Shown: positions 7,349-16,680, numbered from the stretch's first letter. The stretch is DNA of 56,578 nt from Gammaproteobacteria bacterium MedPE (GCA_001874365.1 MPDF01000006.1:1-56578); one strand, 5' to 3'. Notes: generated by a model not told the origin, from the letters alone. Numbers and translations are program-made.

Positions 7349-8349
7349 TAATATTGGCGACGTTGTTTAAGGATAAGTAGGAAGAAAACACTACCAATAG
7401 CACTGGTAATAATGCCTAACGGCACTTCCTGATTTGTTATTAATGTTCGTGCGGCTAAGTCGACTAAAATCATAAAAGTTGCTCCCAATAGCGCAACGAT
7501 AACGTAGTTATTTAACATCCGCTGGCCTAATGTTAAGCGTACGACATGCGGAATTAACAGTCCAACGAAGGCTATTCCACCTGCATTTGCAACGATAACC
7601 GCGCAAATAAGTGAGCTCAAAATTAGCATCAGCAAACGAACTTTTGATACGGATACACCCAATGTTGTTGCATTTTCATCGCCACCAGAGATTGCTAGCA
7701 CTTGTCTTGAGTATGCGAAAAAGGCAATGATGCTAAAACCAATAATAATTGTGGGCCACAATAACTGGTCCCATTGGGCTTGAGAGAAACTACCCAGCGT
7801 CCAAAACAAAATTGATGCGGCGGCTTGTGGATCGCTTTGGTATAAAATCGCACTAGTAGCTGCGCTAAACATGAATGAGCAAGCAACCCCAGCTAGCAGC
7901 ATGCGTTCGATCTGTTGATAAGTGCTACGCCCAGCAATAAATAACACCATGGTAATAGACAATAACCCGCCAATAAAGGCGCCGATTGGCAGCCACACAA
8001 TAGCAATGTTGGTTAGTACACTGAGTATGACGACCGCGCCGAATGATGCGCCGGCAGAAATACCAAATAAGAAGGGATCGGCTAATGGATTTCGTGTTAC
8101 TTGCTGCAATGTCGCGCCCGCTATAGCTAAACCCGCACCGGAGAGCAGCGCAAGTAATATCCTTGGCAATCGAAGCTCTACGATAATTTGGGCAATAATA
8201 GGGTCAACAGCCTGTTCATTCATGGACGGTAACAATGCGTAAACGACATCCGAAAACGCAATTGAAATTGCGCCAAAGCTTAATGCGACGACGATCGATG
8301 TGACACAAGCAATAGCGAGTAATACGATGATAAATAATGTTTTAGTCAT
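7348..8349 (-). CDS. btuC: Cobalamin ABC transporter permease
   Basis: The 333-residue protein is a FecCD/BtuC-type permease with about ten hydrophobic helices. Signature blocks are LRLPRILLALLSGAGLAIAG, ATLQQVTRNPLADPFLFGIS and the cytoplasmic coupling region GLLIPHVVRLTLG. It forms the dimeric inner-membrane channel with BtuD. The assignment to cobalamin rather than siderophore transport rests on the gene neighbours and the upstream B12 riboswitch. Its start overlaps btuD by eight bases. Confidence 0.92.
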   Translation of the reverse strand: MTKTLFIIVLLAIACVTSIVVALSFGAISIAFSDVVYALLPSMNEQAVDPIIAQIIVELRLPRILLALLSGAGLAIAGATLQQVTRNPLADPFLFGISAGASFGAVVILSVLTNIAIVWLPIGAFIGGLLSITMVLFIAGRSTYQQIERMLLAGVACSFMFSAATSAILYQSDPQAAASILFWTLGSFSQAQWDQLLWPTIIIGFSIIAFFAYSRQVLAISGGDENATTLGVSVSKVRLLMLILSSLICAVIVANAGGIAFVGLLIPHVVRLTLGQRMLNNYVIVALLGATFMILVDLAARTLITNQEVPLGIITSAIGSVFFLLILKQRRQY

Positions 8350-9142
8350 GGTTTAATTGCTCGCTAAACAATAAATGTGGACGCTTATGCTGAGGATGTT
8401 CAATGACATCAACGTTGACTTGATAAATGTCACTAATTCGCGCTGGCGTTAGTACTTCCTGAGGCGATCCTTGAATTACTATTTTACCGTTATTAACTAA
8501 GATTATTTCGTCACAACAGGCACTGGCCATATTGAGATCATGCAGGGACACAATAACGCTACAACCAAGTTGCTGAACGCGCTTAAGTAAATCTATTTGA
8601 TAATGAATGTCTAAATGATTAGTTGGCTCGTCCATGATTAATAATTGATTAGCAAGACTATTTTTATAGCCTAACTGAACGATGGCGCGTGCAATTAATA
8701 CTCGCTGCTGTTCACCACCTGACAGTGTGTCAAAATCATTGTGCTCTAAATCAGTTAAATCCAATTGTTCAATGGCGGATTTAATAAGGGTATGATCGCT
8801 GGCATTGGTATTTTCAAACAGCTTTTTATGGGGAATCAGCCCCATAGCAACGACATCTTTCACTTGATAAGGCATGGGTGCATTAGATTGGCTAACGACA
8901 GCAACTTGTTTTGCGACATCGATTGCTGATTGTTGCCAAATGTCACAACCATTAAGTATTACTTTGCCAGCGCTTGGAGTGATAACACGACATAAACTGC
9001 GTAATAAGCTGGTTTTTCCACTGCCATTGACGCCAATAACCCCAACGAATTTTCCTTTGTTAATGCTAAAGGAAATGTCATCAAGTATAGTTTTGTTGTT
9101 GATGTGCCAGCTAAGCTGACGAACGTCGATGATTGATGACAT
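8342..9142 (-). CDS. btuD: Cobalamin ABC transporter ATPase
   Basis: The 266-residue ATPase has Walker A GVNGSGKT (37-44), signature LSGGEQQRVLIARA, Walker B LLIMDEPTNHLD and an H-loop SLHD. It energises corrinoid import through BtuC. An in-frame TGA immediately upstream fixes ATG 9142 as the first possible start, yet no clear Shine-Dalgarno precedes it. As first gene downstream of the B12 riboswitch it is the likely control point of the whole operon. By itself the sequence would also fit a ferric-siderophore ATPase (FecE type). Confidence 0.93.
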   Translation of the reverse strand: MSSIIDVRQLSWHINNKTILDDISFSINKGKFVGVIGVNGSGKTSLLRSLCRVITPSAGKVILNGCDIWQQSAIDVAKQVAVVSQSNAPMPYQVKDVVAMGLIPHKKLFENTNASDHTLIKSAIEQLDLTDLEHNDFDTLSGGEQQRVLIARAIVQLGYKNSLANQLLIMDEPTNHLDIHYQIDLLKRVQQLGCSVIVSLHDLNMASACCDEIILVNNGKIVIQGSPQEVLTPARISDIYQVNVDVIEHPQHKRPHLLFSEQLNHD

Positions 9143-9234
9143 AGTGATTCAGACGCGTAAGCAGATTCTGCCTCGATGACGTGACAGAGTGTCGCTCACA
9201 CAAGTACTCCGCTTGAAATAAGGTAAATAGTAAA

Positions 9235-9345
9235 TCAATGCTGGTATCTGGCTTAAGTTAACATGCTCAACCTACTGAGCTGTTAGCGTCACAGTTGCGG
9301 GTACAGCCAAGGAATATCACCTTGTTCCCAAACATCAATCACCGC
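9235..9345 (-). promoter_or_regulatory. Cobalamin riboswitch (compact form)
   Basis: Reading the minus strand from about 9345, the conserved core appears in order: GGGAACAAGGTGATATTCC, then CCCGCAACTGTGA, then the B12 box AAGCCAGATACCAGC (about 9241-9254). Between the core and the B12 box there is only one long hairpin (TAACAGCTCA/TTGAGCATGTTA). The large P8-P12 extension of class I elements is absent, which suggests a compact class II-like element. About 95 bases separate the B12 box from the btuD ATG. No T-tract terminator was seen there, so control may be translational or Rho-dependent. Boundaries are approximate. Confidence 0.88.
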
Positions 9346-9405
9346 CATTATCGGCGATTTTCATGCCTATGCAAGCTTTTATCTTTCGTTGAGATTTACT
9401 CAAAT

Positions 9406-10002
9406 TCACGACGGCCAAAGCAACATCGGATAATACTTATTATTATCAACGGTTATTTGAATCTTCACGACAGCAGCGAAATCGATTTTAAGGGCCGTAA
9501 TATGTCTATTGTTATGACTATCAAGGTTTAACACTTTGGCTATCAAATAGCGAATAACACCCCCGTGGCATACCATCAGCGTATTTTTATGTCGTGTTAA
9601 CTGATGTTGCCATGCCCCATCAACTCGTTGGTAAAAATCATTGAGCTGTTCACCATTTGGTACTGTTACATGCCATGGCGTGTGCCAAAATTTGTCCATT
9701 TGTGATGGAAATTGTCGATAAAGTTCATCAAAGGATTGGCCATCCCAATCGCCAAAATTCATTTCCGCAATTTGATTCTCAATTGACAGTGGTACTTGCC
9801 ATTGAGAGGCAATTGTTTTCGCAATCATGCAGCAACGCTGTAGCGGCGACGTCACTACACAATCTATATCGCGTAATTTACTCACTGCCTCTAACATTTG
9901 CTGTTTACCACGCGCTGATAACGCAACATCAGTTGCGCCATTAAGGCTTTTGGGAGTAACCGTTTCACCATGGCGTAACAAAGTGATAATAAATTGCTGC
10001 AT
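9406..10002 (-). CDS. cobC: Alpha-ribazole phosphatase / histidine phosphatase family protein
   Basis: The 198-residue protein has the phosphoglycerate mutase-like active site: LLRHGET at the N-terminus with the phosphorylated His, VVTSPLQRC, and the second His in VCHGGVIRYL. In a cobalamin cluster the expected role is CobC, which removes the phosphate from alpha-ribazole 5'-phosphate or adenosylcobalamin phosphate. It lies upstream of the riboswitch on the same strand, so its own transcription starts outside riboswitch control. It is divergent from pgi with about 140 bases between them. Confidence 0.87.
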   Translation of the reverse strand: MQQFIITLLRHGETVTPKSLNGATDVALSARGKQQMLEAVSKLRDIDCVVTSPLQRCCMIAKTIASQWQVPLSIENQIAEMNFGDWDGQSFDELYRQFPSQMDKFWHTPWHVTVPNGEQLNDFYQRVDGAWQHQLTRHKNTLMVCHGGVIRYLIAKVLNLDSHNNRHITALKIDFAAVVKIQITVDNNKYYPMLLWPS

Positions 10003-10144
10003 GTGAATTCCTTAAATTAGTAATTTTATTACACAACTCACAGCTTTTAGCTGGATTATCCGTTATAAAGTTACCATAATCATAAAAACAGGCTCAGTGA
10101 AAGCCATTTAGTCAAACTGTGCGTTGACAGGAGAATACAACCCC

Positions 10145-11794
10145 ATGAAAAATCGTCAAGCGTTACCTAGCTGGAAGTTTCTTACACAACATGCTGTTGA
10201 GATGAAGTCAAAACATCTCAATAACCTATTTGCGGGAGACAAGCAGCGCTTTGATAAGTTTTCAATAAAACTGCCACACCTATTATTCGATTATTCAAAG
10301 AATTTGGTGACTGATGAAACCATGGCTGGGTTAATTAACTTAGCGAAAGAGTGCGATATCGAAGATTGGCGCGAACGAATGCTGAGTGGGGAAAAGATTA
10401 ACCAAACAGAGCAACGTGCTGTATTGCATACGGCGCTACGTGATCGCAGCGGAAAAGATCTCATTGTTGATGGTGAGAATGTTACACAGACTATTAATGC
10501 TGAACTTGAAAAAATGGAAGCCTTTGTACGAAAAGTGCGTCAAGGCGACTGGAAAGGATATAGCGGAAAACGTATCACCGATGTTGTTAATATTGGCGTA
10601 GGTGGTTCAAACCTTGGCCCACAAATGGTGACGGAAGCATTAAAGCACCACAATGACAGCACCGTTAATGTTCATTACATCTCTAATGTTGATGGCGCGC
10701 AAATTGCTGAAGTTTTACGCCCCCTAAACCCTGAAAACGTGCTGTTTATTGTTTCTAGTAAAACATTTACGACTACTGAGACAATCACTAATGCGAAGAC
10801 TGCACGTGCTTGGTTGACCTCATCATCGTTTGATGATGAAGCGGTTAAACATCATTTTGTGGCGGTAACGTCTAATCTTGAGAATGCGACGGCATTTGGT
10901 ATTCACCCAGATAACTTATTCTCGATGTGGGACTGGGTTGGCGGTCGTTTCTCATTATGGTCGGCGATTGGCTTACCAATTGCACTAGATATGGGCTTTG
11001 AAAAATTCATGCAGTTGCTAGAAGGGGCTCATGAAATGGATCAACATTTCATTGAAACGCCGTTAGAGCAAAATACGCCAGTGATTTTGGCGTTAATTAG
11101 TCTATGGAATACCACTTTCTTAGGGTGCCAATCACAAGCTATTTTACCGTATGATCAAACGCTTCATATGCTGGCGGCGTATTTGCAACAGGCAGAAATG
11201 GAATCTAATGGTAAATCAGTAAGCTGGATGGGTGAAGATATCGAATATCAAACTGTGCCTTCAATTTGGGGCGGCGTTGGTATTAATGGCCAGCATGCGT
11301 TTTATCAATACTTACATCAAAGCAAAAATGTTATTCCGGCAGACTTTATTGGTTCAATTGAGAGCACGACGCCAGTGAAAGGGCATCATGAAACGCTAAT
11401 GAGTAATTTCTTTGCCCAAACAGAAGCACTAATGTGTGGTGTGAATGAGCAACAGGTACGTGAAGATTTAAAAGCGAAAGGCCGTACTCAAGCGTATATC
11501 GATAAGTTGGCGCCTCATAAAGTGCACCAAGGTAACCGTCCTACAAATACGATTTTGCTGGACCGAATTGATCCTAAAAGTATGGGCGCGCTAATTGCGT
11601 TATATGAACATAAGATTTTTGTGCAAGGTATTATTTTACAAATTTGTTCATTTGACCAATGGGGCGTTGAGTTAGGGAAAGGGTTAGCTGTTAAGATCCA
11701 AGCCGAATTAGCACAAGATGGCGAGGTAGGTGAGCACGATTCATCGACAACTAATCTGATCAATTATTACAAAGAAATGCGTTACGGCAGTTAG
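10145..11794 (+). CDS. pgi: Glucose-6-phosphate isomerase
   Basis: The 549-residue reading from ATG 10145 equals the length of the E. coli enzyme. AGGAG lies 11 bases upstream; the longer reading from TTG 10124 would place its start on top of that ribosome binding site. Signatures include NIGVGGSNLGPQMV, FIVSSKTFTTTET, SMWDWVGGRFSLWSAIG and the C-terminal FDQWGVELGKGLA. It interconverts glucose-6-phosphate and fructose-6-phosphate in the cytoplasm. It is a single-gene unit closed by a strong hairpin. Confidence 0.98.
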   Translation: MKNRQALPSWKFLTQHAVEMKSKHLNNLFAGDKQRFDKFSIKLPHLLFDYSKNLVTDETMAGLINLAKECDIEDWRERMLSGEKINQTEQRAVLHTALRDRSGKDLIVDGENVTQTINAELEKMEAFVRKVRQGDWKGYSGKRITDVVNIGVGGSNLGPQMVTEALKHHNDSTVNVHYISNVDGAQIAEVLRPLNPENVLFIVSSKTFTTTETITNAKTARAWLTSSSFDDEAVKHHFVAVTSNLENATAFGIHPDNLFSMWDWVGGRFSLWSAIGLPIALDMGFEKFMQLLEGAHEMDQHFIETPLEQNTPVILALISLWNTTFLGCQSQAILPYDQTLHMLAAYLQQAEMESNGKSVSWMGEDIEYQTVPSIWGGVGINGQHAFYQYLHQSKNVIPADFIGSIESTTPVKGHHETLMSNFFAQTEALMCGVNEQQVREDLKAKGRTQAYIDKLAPHKVHQGNRPTNTILLDRIDPKSMGALIALYEHKIFVQGIILQICSFDQWGVELGKGLAVKIQAELAQDGEVGEHDSSTTNLINYYKEMRYGS

Positions 11795-11805
11795 CCCTTA
11801 AGCGT

Positions 11806-11844
11806 AAAAAAAACGCCGCTATGACTGCGAAGTCATAGCGGCGT
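11806..11844. terminator. Bidirectional intrinsic terminator
   Basis: ACGCCGCTATGACT (11813-11826) pairs perfectly with AGTCATAGCGGCGT (11831-11844) across a GCGA loop. Eight A residues on the left give a strong U-tract for minus-strand transcripts; the plus side is followed by CTTGTT. It separates the convergent pgi and PilZ genes. Confidence 0.92.
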
Positions 11845-11851
11845 CTTGTTA

Positions 11852-12187
11852 TTAGTCTATGGGTTGTTGCAATGTCAACATGTCACATAAAGTGGCATAT
11901 TGTTTTTGATCTAAGGGATCAAATTTGATGACGGAATTACGCAAACTTGAACTCATGATAGTACTTTGAATTTCGACTCGTTGATCTTTACTGTTAAAAA
12001 GACTGACTCTCACCCGATTATTTTTTAGTTCATTAAAGTTGGTGTTAACTTTAATGCCTCCCAAATTAATTTCATACTCATCGCAAAACTCAGGTACACC
12101 TTGTTCGGTATAGACAATAGCTTCAATATGATCGACATTTTTTACTGCAACGCGAACACCTTCACGACGACAGTCTTGTTCTGGCAT
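11852..12187 (-). CDS. PilZ-domain-like protein
   Basis: The start is set at ATG 12187 because GGAGG lies five bases before it; an upstream TTG reading at 12235 has no comparable site. The 111-residue product starts MPEQDCRREGVRV, with an RxxxR pair (R8, R12) and a following NLGGIKV. These correspond to the two c-di-GMP-binding blocks of PilZ domains (RxxxR and D/NxSxxG). The Ser of the second block is Gly here, so binding is uncertain. It is probably a single-domain cytoplasmic effector; its partner is unknown. Confidence 0.7.
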   Translation of the reverse strand: MPEQDCRREGVRVAVKNVDHIEAIVYTEQGVPEFCDEYEINLGGIKVNTNFNELKNNRVRVSLFNSKDQRVEIQSTIMSSSLRNSVIKFDPLDQKQYATLCDMLTLQQPID

Positions 12188-12403
12188 GTGCCCCTCCACT
12201 AGATGTTTCACTTCTCGATTAATAGTAGTCAACAATTTAAATATCGTGATGTTTTTTTACTTTTATTGGTTGTTTTTTGTTCGAGTTAATGGGTTGAGTT
12301 CAAAGATTAACACTGCAGGCTGGTAACAAATTTAGGTAAATGATAGATTGTGGAAAATTTGCGAGCTAAATTCGCAGCATCATAAAATTGAGAATAAAGA
12401 GTA

Positions 12404-14047
12404 ATGAGTCTAACTACACGTCAAGCTAGCGCTACCCAAGATAGCCTACTTCGGGTCTTCACTGTCCCTGAAGAGAAGGAATCGACGTTAAGTAGAATTG
12501 AGCAAGAGATATCAGAAAACCTCGAGGGTTTTTTGCAATCTCACATTGTGGCTGTCGAAAAAGATCTCGCCGAGGTCGAAAAAGACTTTGCTGACGCGAC
12601 TATTCCTAGTGATCCGATTTTTGTTTCACAACAAGCTGATTTTCTATTGGAAAAATTAGTTGCCCATTCCGTTCATACCGCTTCCCCAAGTTTTGTCGGA
12701 CACATGACCTCGGCATTACCTTATTTTATGTTGCCGCTTTCAAAGATTATGATCGCGCTCAATCAGAATTTAGTAAAAACCGAAACGTCAAAATCATTCA
12801 CGCCATTAGAACGCCAAGTCATTGGTATGTTACATCGTCTTGTTTATGACAGTGATGATGGCTTTTACAATACCTTTATGCACGATCAAAACCACGCGTT
12901 AGGCGCATTTTGTTCTGGCGGAACCGTTGCTAATATTACGGCGTTGTGGGCTGCACGTAACAATGCCTTCGCGCCTACTGAAGATTATCCTGGTATTCAG
13001 AAAACTGGTTTAATGGGCGGTTTACTTTATTATGGGTATCGTGGTGCGGCTATTTTAGTGAGTGAACGGGGTCATTATTCATTAAAGAAAACAGCTGATG
13101 TTTTAGGATTAGGTACTGATAACATTATTGCTGTACCGACGAATGACAATAATCAGATTTGCTTGACGTCGCTCGAGAAGAAATGCCAAGAACTTGTTGA
13201 TAATAAAATTAAGATCTTAGCCCTAGTTGGTGTGGCAGGTACAACGGAAACTGGAACCGTTGACCCACTCAATGAGATGGCTGATATTGCAGAGCAATAC
13301 AACTGTCATTTTCATGTGGATGGAGCGTGGGGCGCCCCAACATTATTTTCTAAGAAATATGCACCACTGCTCGCAGGTATTGAACGTGCAGACTCAGTAA
13401 CTATTGACGCTCATAAACAACTTTATGTGCCAATGGGCGCTGGTATCGTTGTCTTTAAATCACCGTCTGTATTAAGTGGTGTCGAGCATCATGCAAACTA
13501 CATTATTCGTAAAGGCTCAAAAGATTTAGGCAGTAAAACCCTTGAAGGTTCACGTCCGGGTATGGCAATGCTTGTGCATTCTGGACTCAAGATCCTTGGC
13601 CGAAGTGGTTATGAACTGCTTATTGAAGAAGGTATTAACAAAACTCATCGTTTTGCTGCAATGATTAAAAACCATTCTGAATTTGAATTGTGTAATGAGC
13701 CAACACTTAATATTTTAACCTATCGTTATTGCCCGCAGTGGGTGACCGAACATTTAAAAACGTGTGATGACGCATCTAGGATTGCGATCAATGATTTATT
13801 AAATCGCTTTACGAAGTACTTACAAAAAATTCAACGTGGGCACGGTAAAGCGTTTGTTTCCCGTACTAAGCTGACACCATCATATTATCAATACCAATCA
13901 ATTATTGTTTTTCGCGTTGTGTTAGCCAATCCTTTAACTAGCGATGATATCTTAGCGGATATTTTAGCTGAGCAAGTGGTACTGGCTAATGATGATAATG
14001 AACATACCTTTATGTCTCAATTACGCGCATTAGTTGAAGCGGGTTAA
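12404..14047 (+). CDS. panP: PLP-dependent aspartate 1-decarboxylase
   Basis: The 547-residue group II decarboxylase contains the PLP-binding TIDAHKQLYVPMG with Schiff-base Lys, the HVDGAWGAP block and ALVGVAGTTETGTVDPL. The length and N-terminal region fit the PanP family of Vibrio, Shewanella and relatives, which makes beta-alanine from aspartate for coenzyme A and stands in for the pyruvoyl enzyme PanD. An AAAGAG ribosome binding site precedes the ATG. A glutamate decarboxylase-like activity is the main alternative. Confidence 0.88.
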   Translation: MSLTTRQASATQDSLLRVFTVPEEKESTLSRIEQEISENLEGFLQSHIVAVEKDLAEVEKDFADATIPSDPIFVSQQADFLLEKLVAHSVHTASPSFVGHMTSALPYFMLPLSKIMIALNQNLVKTETSKSFTPLERQVIGMLHRLVYDSDDGFYNTFMHDQNHALGAFCSGGTVANITALWAARNNAFAPTEDYPGIQKTGLMGGLLYYGYRGAAILVSERGHYSLKKTADVLGLGTDNIIAVPTNDNNQICLTSLEKKCQELVDNKIKILALVGVAGTTETGTVDPLNEMADIAEQYNCHFHVDGAWGAPTLFSKKYAPLLAGIERADSVTIDAHKQLYVPMGAGIVVFKSPSVLSGVEHHANYIIRKGSKDLGSKTLEGSRPGMAMLVHSGLKILGRSGYELLIEEGINKTHRFAAMIKNHSEFELCNEPTLNILTYRYCPQWVTEHLKTCDDASRIAINDLLNRFTKYLQKIQRGHGKAFVSRTKLTPSYYQYQSIIVFRVVLANPLTSDDILADILAEQVVLANDDNEHTFMSQLRALVEAG

Positions 14048-14067
14048 TTTACGTAATCCGCCGTATT

Positions 14068-16014
14068 TTATTTATTTGAAATGCCCATTCGCGCTGGATT
14101 AATTGCAGCGCTAGGTAATCGCTGCGTTTGTGACAAGTGATGTTGATAAATAACTGCATATGCGAGTACATTTTTGACATAAGAGCGAGTCTCTCGATAG
14201 GGAATACTCTCTACCCATTGGTCTTGAGCTAACTCTTTCTTTATCCAATGTTTTACACGATGTGGACCCGCGTTGTAGGCTGCGGCTGCGACAGCTAGGT
14301 TATTATCAAATCGCCCTAACATATCGCTCAGATATGCCGTACCCAACTTAATATTGAGGGATGGTTCATGCAGTTGTTTGCGTGAATAATACAAAACACC
14401 GTCTTTCTTAGCTTGTAGTTTTGCAGTCCCGGGCATTAATTGCATTAGGCCACGAGCGCCTGCACTTGATGTGGCGTCTTTTAAAAAGGCACTCTCTTGA
14501 CGAGCGATTGCTAACGGCCAGCTTAGGGTCATGTCTTGTGCCTTAGCTTGATCGACGAAGTCGCGCTGATGGGGCATTGGAAACCTTAAATCTAGATCGT
14601 CTCTTTGCTCAGTCATAGTCAACGTTATAATCGCGCGATTGTGCCATTGCCATTCATTGGCAATGTGCGCCGCTGCAACACGCTGCTCTTCGGTTAGCGG
14701 TTTTACGAGTTGATACCATTCTCGGCGTGCTGGTAAATCATCGCCTAATAGATAAAACTCACTTGCACGGCGTAGATAATCATTGTTTTTCAGCGCCGAA
14801 ATAATGGCGTGATCTTTAGCGAGTTCTCGGTGATTTAAACTGTAACTTTGCCCAAGCTTGTCACTTGCCAAGAATCCATAATATCGACGTTTTTTAGCAA
14901 TCTCGCTATATAAGGTATTCGCTGTTTCTTTATTTCCTAGTTTTTCTAGTGAGGTTGCGTACCAATATTGCCATTCCAATGGCGCATCAATACTCTGGTA
15001 GTGAGCCATGTATAGTTCACTGATAGTCGCCCATTGGTTAATGGTGACTAAATGTCGCAAAATCTGTTCTTGTTTAGCTGCATTTAACGTACTCCACGTG
15101 ATGTGGGAGAGTGCAAACTGCGCTGATTCTTTTTCTTTTAGCATGGCTCGTAGAGCAATATTGTTTATTAACTGATGACGCGTCTTTTCAGTAAAACCAA
15201 TATGTTTTTCAATGTTATCGATGAGCGTAATTGCCTTATCAATGTCACGATAAGTTATACGTTCGATTGCTATTTTCATGGCGATATTCGCAAAGTGCCC
15301 ACGTTTCTTCCAGTAATGGGATTTCGAGACCATTTGAGGCTTGTTATAGAGTTTTTTCCAATAAAGGTAGGTTGCTTTGTCTTTAGCGTTGAGGGATTTA
15401 GCAAGGTATTTTGCAAGGCGACCTTCGCGTTTCTTAAGGGTGAGTTCAATGCGTTGCAATGTGAGTTGGCTGGTTTGCTTTCCCGCCTTTTGCCAGCGCT
15501 TAATAATATAATCACATTGTTTAGGTAAAGAACTGCCTGTTAACCATAAAGAATCAACTTGCGCGAGTGCTTCTTGTTGTTGTTTCGATTTATAAAGGGC
15601 TGTTAACTGCATGCATTGGTAAGACGTTCGATCTCCGGGGCGATACAACGCGATGACGTCTTGCCATTGGCGCTTTTTAAATTTCTTTTTCAGGGCCAAC
15701 ACACGCAAACTGTGTTTAAAGGGCAATTTCTTGTAGGTCGTTAGAAAAGCATTAATGTCTTCTACAGAACGTTTTTCTAATTGGCGTTTAAATAACGATA
15801 ACTGAAGATAAGGATAGAGCGGGTAATCTTTTAAGGCATTAATTTGCTGGCGTAACTGCTTAGGAACTGCTTTACGTGATGATAATTTATCCAGTGTCTG
15901 TCTTACTTCATCAAACTCAGCGCGCTGTGTTTCAAGATTATTTACTGGAGTAGCCGATACAGAAATTGCTAGCGAATAAGAGAAGAGGGCTAGCGAGAAA
16001 AATCGGGTAAACAT
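14068..16014 (-). CDS. slt: Soluble lytic murein transglycosylase
   Basis: The 648-residue protein has a signal peptide (SLALFSYSLAISVSA) and a long helical superhelix region. A C-terminal Slt catalytic domain contains RQESAF (catalytic Glu), SSAGARGLMQLMPGTA and AAYNAGP. It cleaves peptidoglycan in the periplasm to give 1,6-anhydromuropeptides. Length and order match Slt70. AAGGA precedes the ATG. It lies 80 bases downstream of asnC on the same strand, and a hairpin sits in that gap. Confidence 0.95.
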   Translation of the reverse strand: MFTRFFSLALFSYSLAISVSATPVNNLETQRAEFDEVRQTLDKLSSRKAVPKQLRQQINALKDYPLYPYLQLSLFKRQLEKRSVEDINAFLTTYKKLPFKHSLRVLALKKKFKKRQWQDVIALYRPGDRTSYQCMQLTALYKSKQQQEALAQVDSLWLTGSSLPKQCDYIIKRWQKAGKQTSQLTLQRIELTLKKREGRLAKYLAKSLNAKDKATYLYWKKLYNKPQMVSKSHYWKKRGHFANIAMKIAIERITYRDIDKAITLIDNIEKHIGFTEKTRHQLINNIALRAMLKEKESAQFALSHITWSTLNAAKQEQILRHLVTINQWATISELYMAHYQSIDAPLEWQYWYATSLEKLGNKETANTLYSEIAKKRRYYGFLASDKLGQSYSLNHRELAKDHAIISALKNNDYLRRASEFYLLGDDLPARREWYQLVKPLTEEQRVAAAHIANEWQWHNRAIITLTMTEQRDDLDLRFPMPHQRDFVDQAKAQDMTLSWPLAIARQESAFLKDATSSAGARGLMQLMPGTAKLQAKKDGVLYYSRKQLHEPSLNIKLGTAYLSDMLGRFDNNLAVAAAAYNAGPHRVKHWIKKELAQDQWVESIPYRETRSYVKNVLAYAVIYQHHLSQTQRLPSAAINPARMGISNK

Positions 16015-16035
16015 TTTTAGTCCTTAGGTTGTCCT

Positions 16036-16066
16036 TGCCATGGATTGGTTATCATGGCAGTTTTTT
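16036..16066 (+). terminator. Plus-strand hairpin with T-tract between slt and asnC
   Basis: TGCCATG (16036-16042) pairs with CATGGCA (16053-16059), followed by six T residues on the plus strand. Both neighbouring genes are on the minus strand, so it could stop antisense transcription. As RNA on the minus strand it would instead form a hairpin in the slt leader. Confidence 0.4.
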
Positions 16067-16095
16067 GAGAAAACACCAATGCTCTGGAGAGTTAA

Positions 16096-16557
16096 TTATG
16101 GTCTAACCTCTCTATTAATCGGGTTATCGAGAGATATCAATGTCTCAGTAGATTGAATTTCGTTAATCGCCTGAATTTTATCAATCAATACGCGCTGTAA
16201 ATGATCGATAGACTTGGCCATAATTTTTACAAATATATTGTAGTGTCCGGTGGTGTAATAGGCTTCAAGTACTTCCTCAATATCATTGAGTTTGTTAATG
16301 GTTGGTTTGTAGTCACCAGCCGTTTTTAAATTGATGCCGATGAAACAACACACATCATAACCCAATGCTTTTTCATTGAGCTCAACTTTGGTTCTCGCAA
16401 TGATGCCTGCTTGGCGCATCTTCTCAATTCGAACATGAACCGTTGCTGGACTTACCGCTAACTTTTTACCTAATTCTGCATAAGGTGTTCTGGCGTTGTC
16501 CTTTAGTGCACTAAGGATATTTTTATCAAGATTATCGATTTGATACTGTTTGTTCAT
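16096..16557 (-). CDS. asnC: AsnC-type transcriptional regulator
   Basis: The 153-residue protein matches E. coli AsnC closely as recalled: IDNLDKNIL, a helix-turn-helix with SPATVHVRIEKMRQAGII, YDVCCFIGI, EAYYTTGHYNIF and ending IQSTETLISLDNPI. AsnC controls asparagine synthetase asnA and responds to asparagine. No asnA lies next to it here, which differs from enterics. The gene is followed by slt on the same strand. Confidence 0.92.
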   Translation of the reverse strand: MNKQYQIDNLDKNILSALKDNARTPYAELGKKLAVSPATVHVRIEKMRQAGIIARTKVELNEKALGYDVCCFIGINLKTAGDYKPTINKLNDIEEVLEAYYTTGHYNIFVKIMAKSIDHLQRVLIDKIQAINEIQSTETLISLDNPINREVRP

Positions 16558-16680
16558 AAAAAGTCACATTAATTAGATAATATTCACTAAAAGTGTCTTT
16601 ATGGTAAATGAATTTGGTTATTTAAGATAATTATATTTTGAATGCTTGTTAAATGTTGTGTTTTAGTTGATTATCACCGC

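Noticed and set aside
9143-9210. Mini-ORF in the btuD leader (TTG after GGAG at 9207-9210, about 30 codons, out of frame with btuD)
   Set aside because: The spacing from GGAG to TTG is only three bases, and the overlap into btuD is long. It is more likely leader sequence than a regulatory peptide.
9295-9531. 78-codon plus-strand frame across the riboswitch and the cobC end
   Set aside because: It runs antisense to a conserved riboswitch core and a conserved enzyme, with no ribosome binding site.
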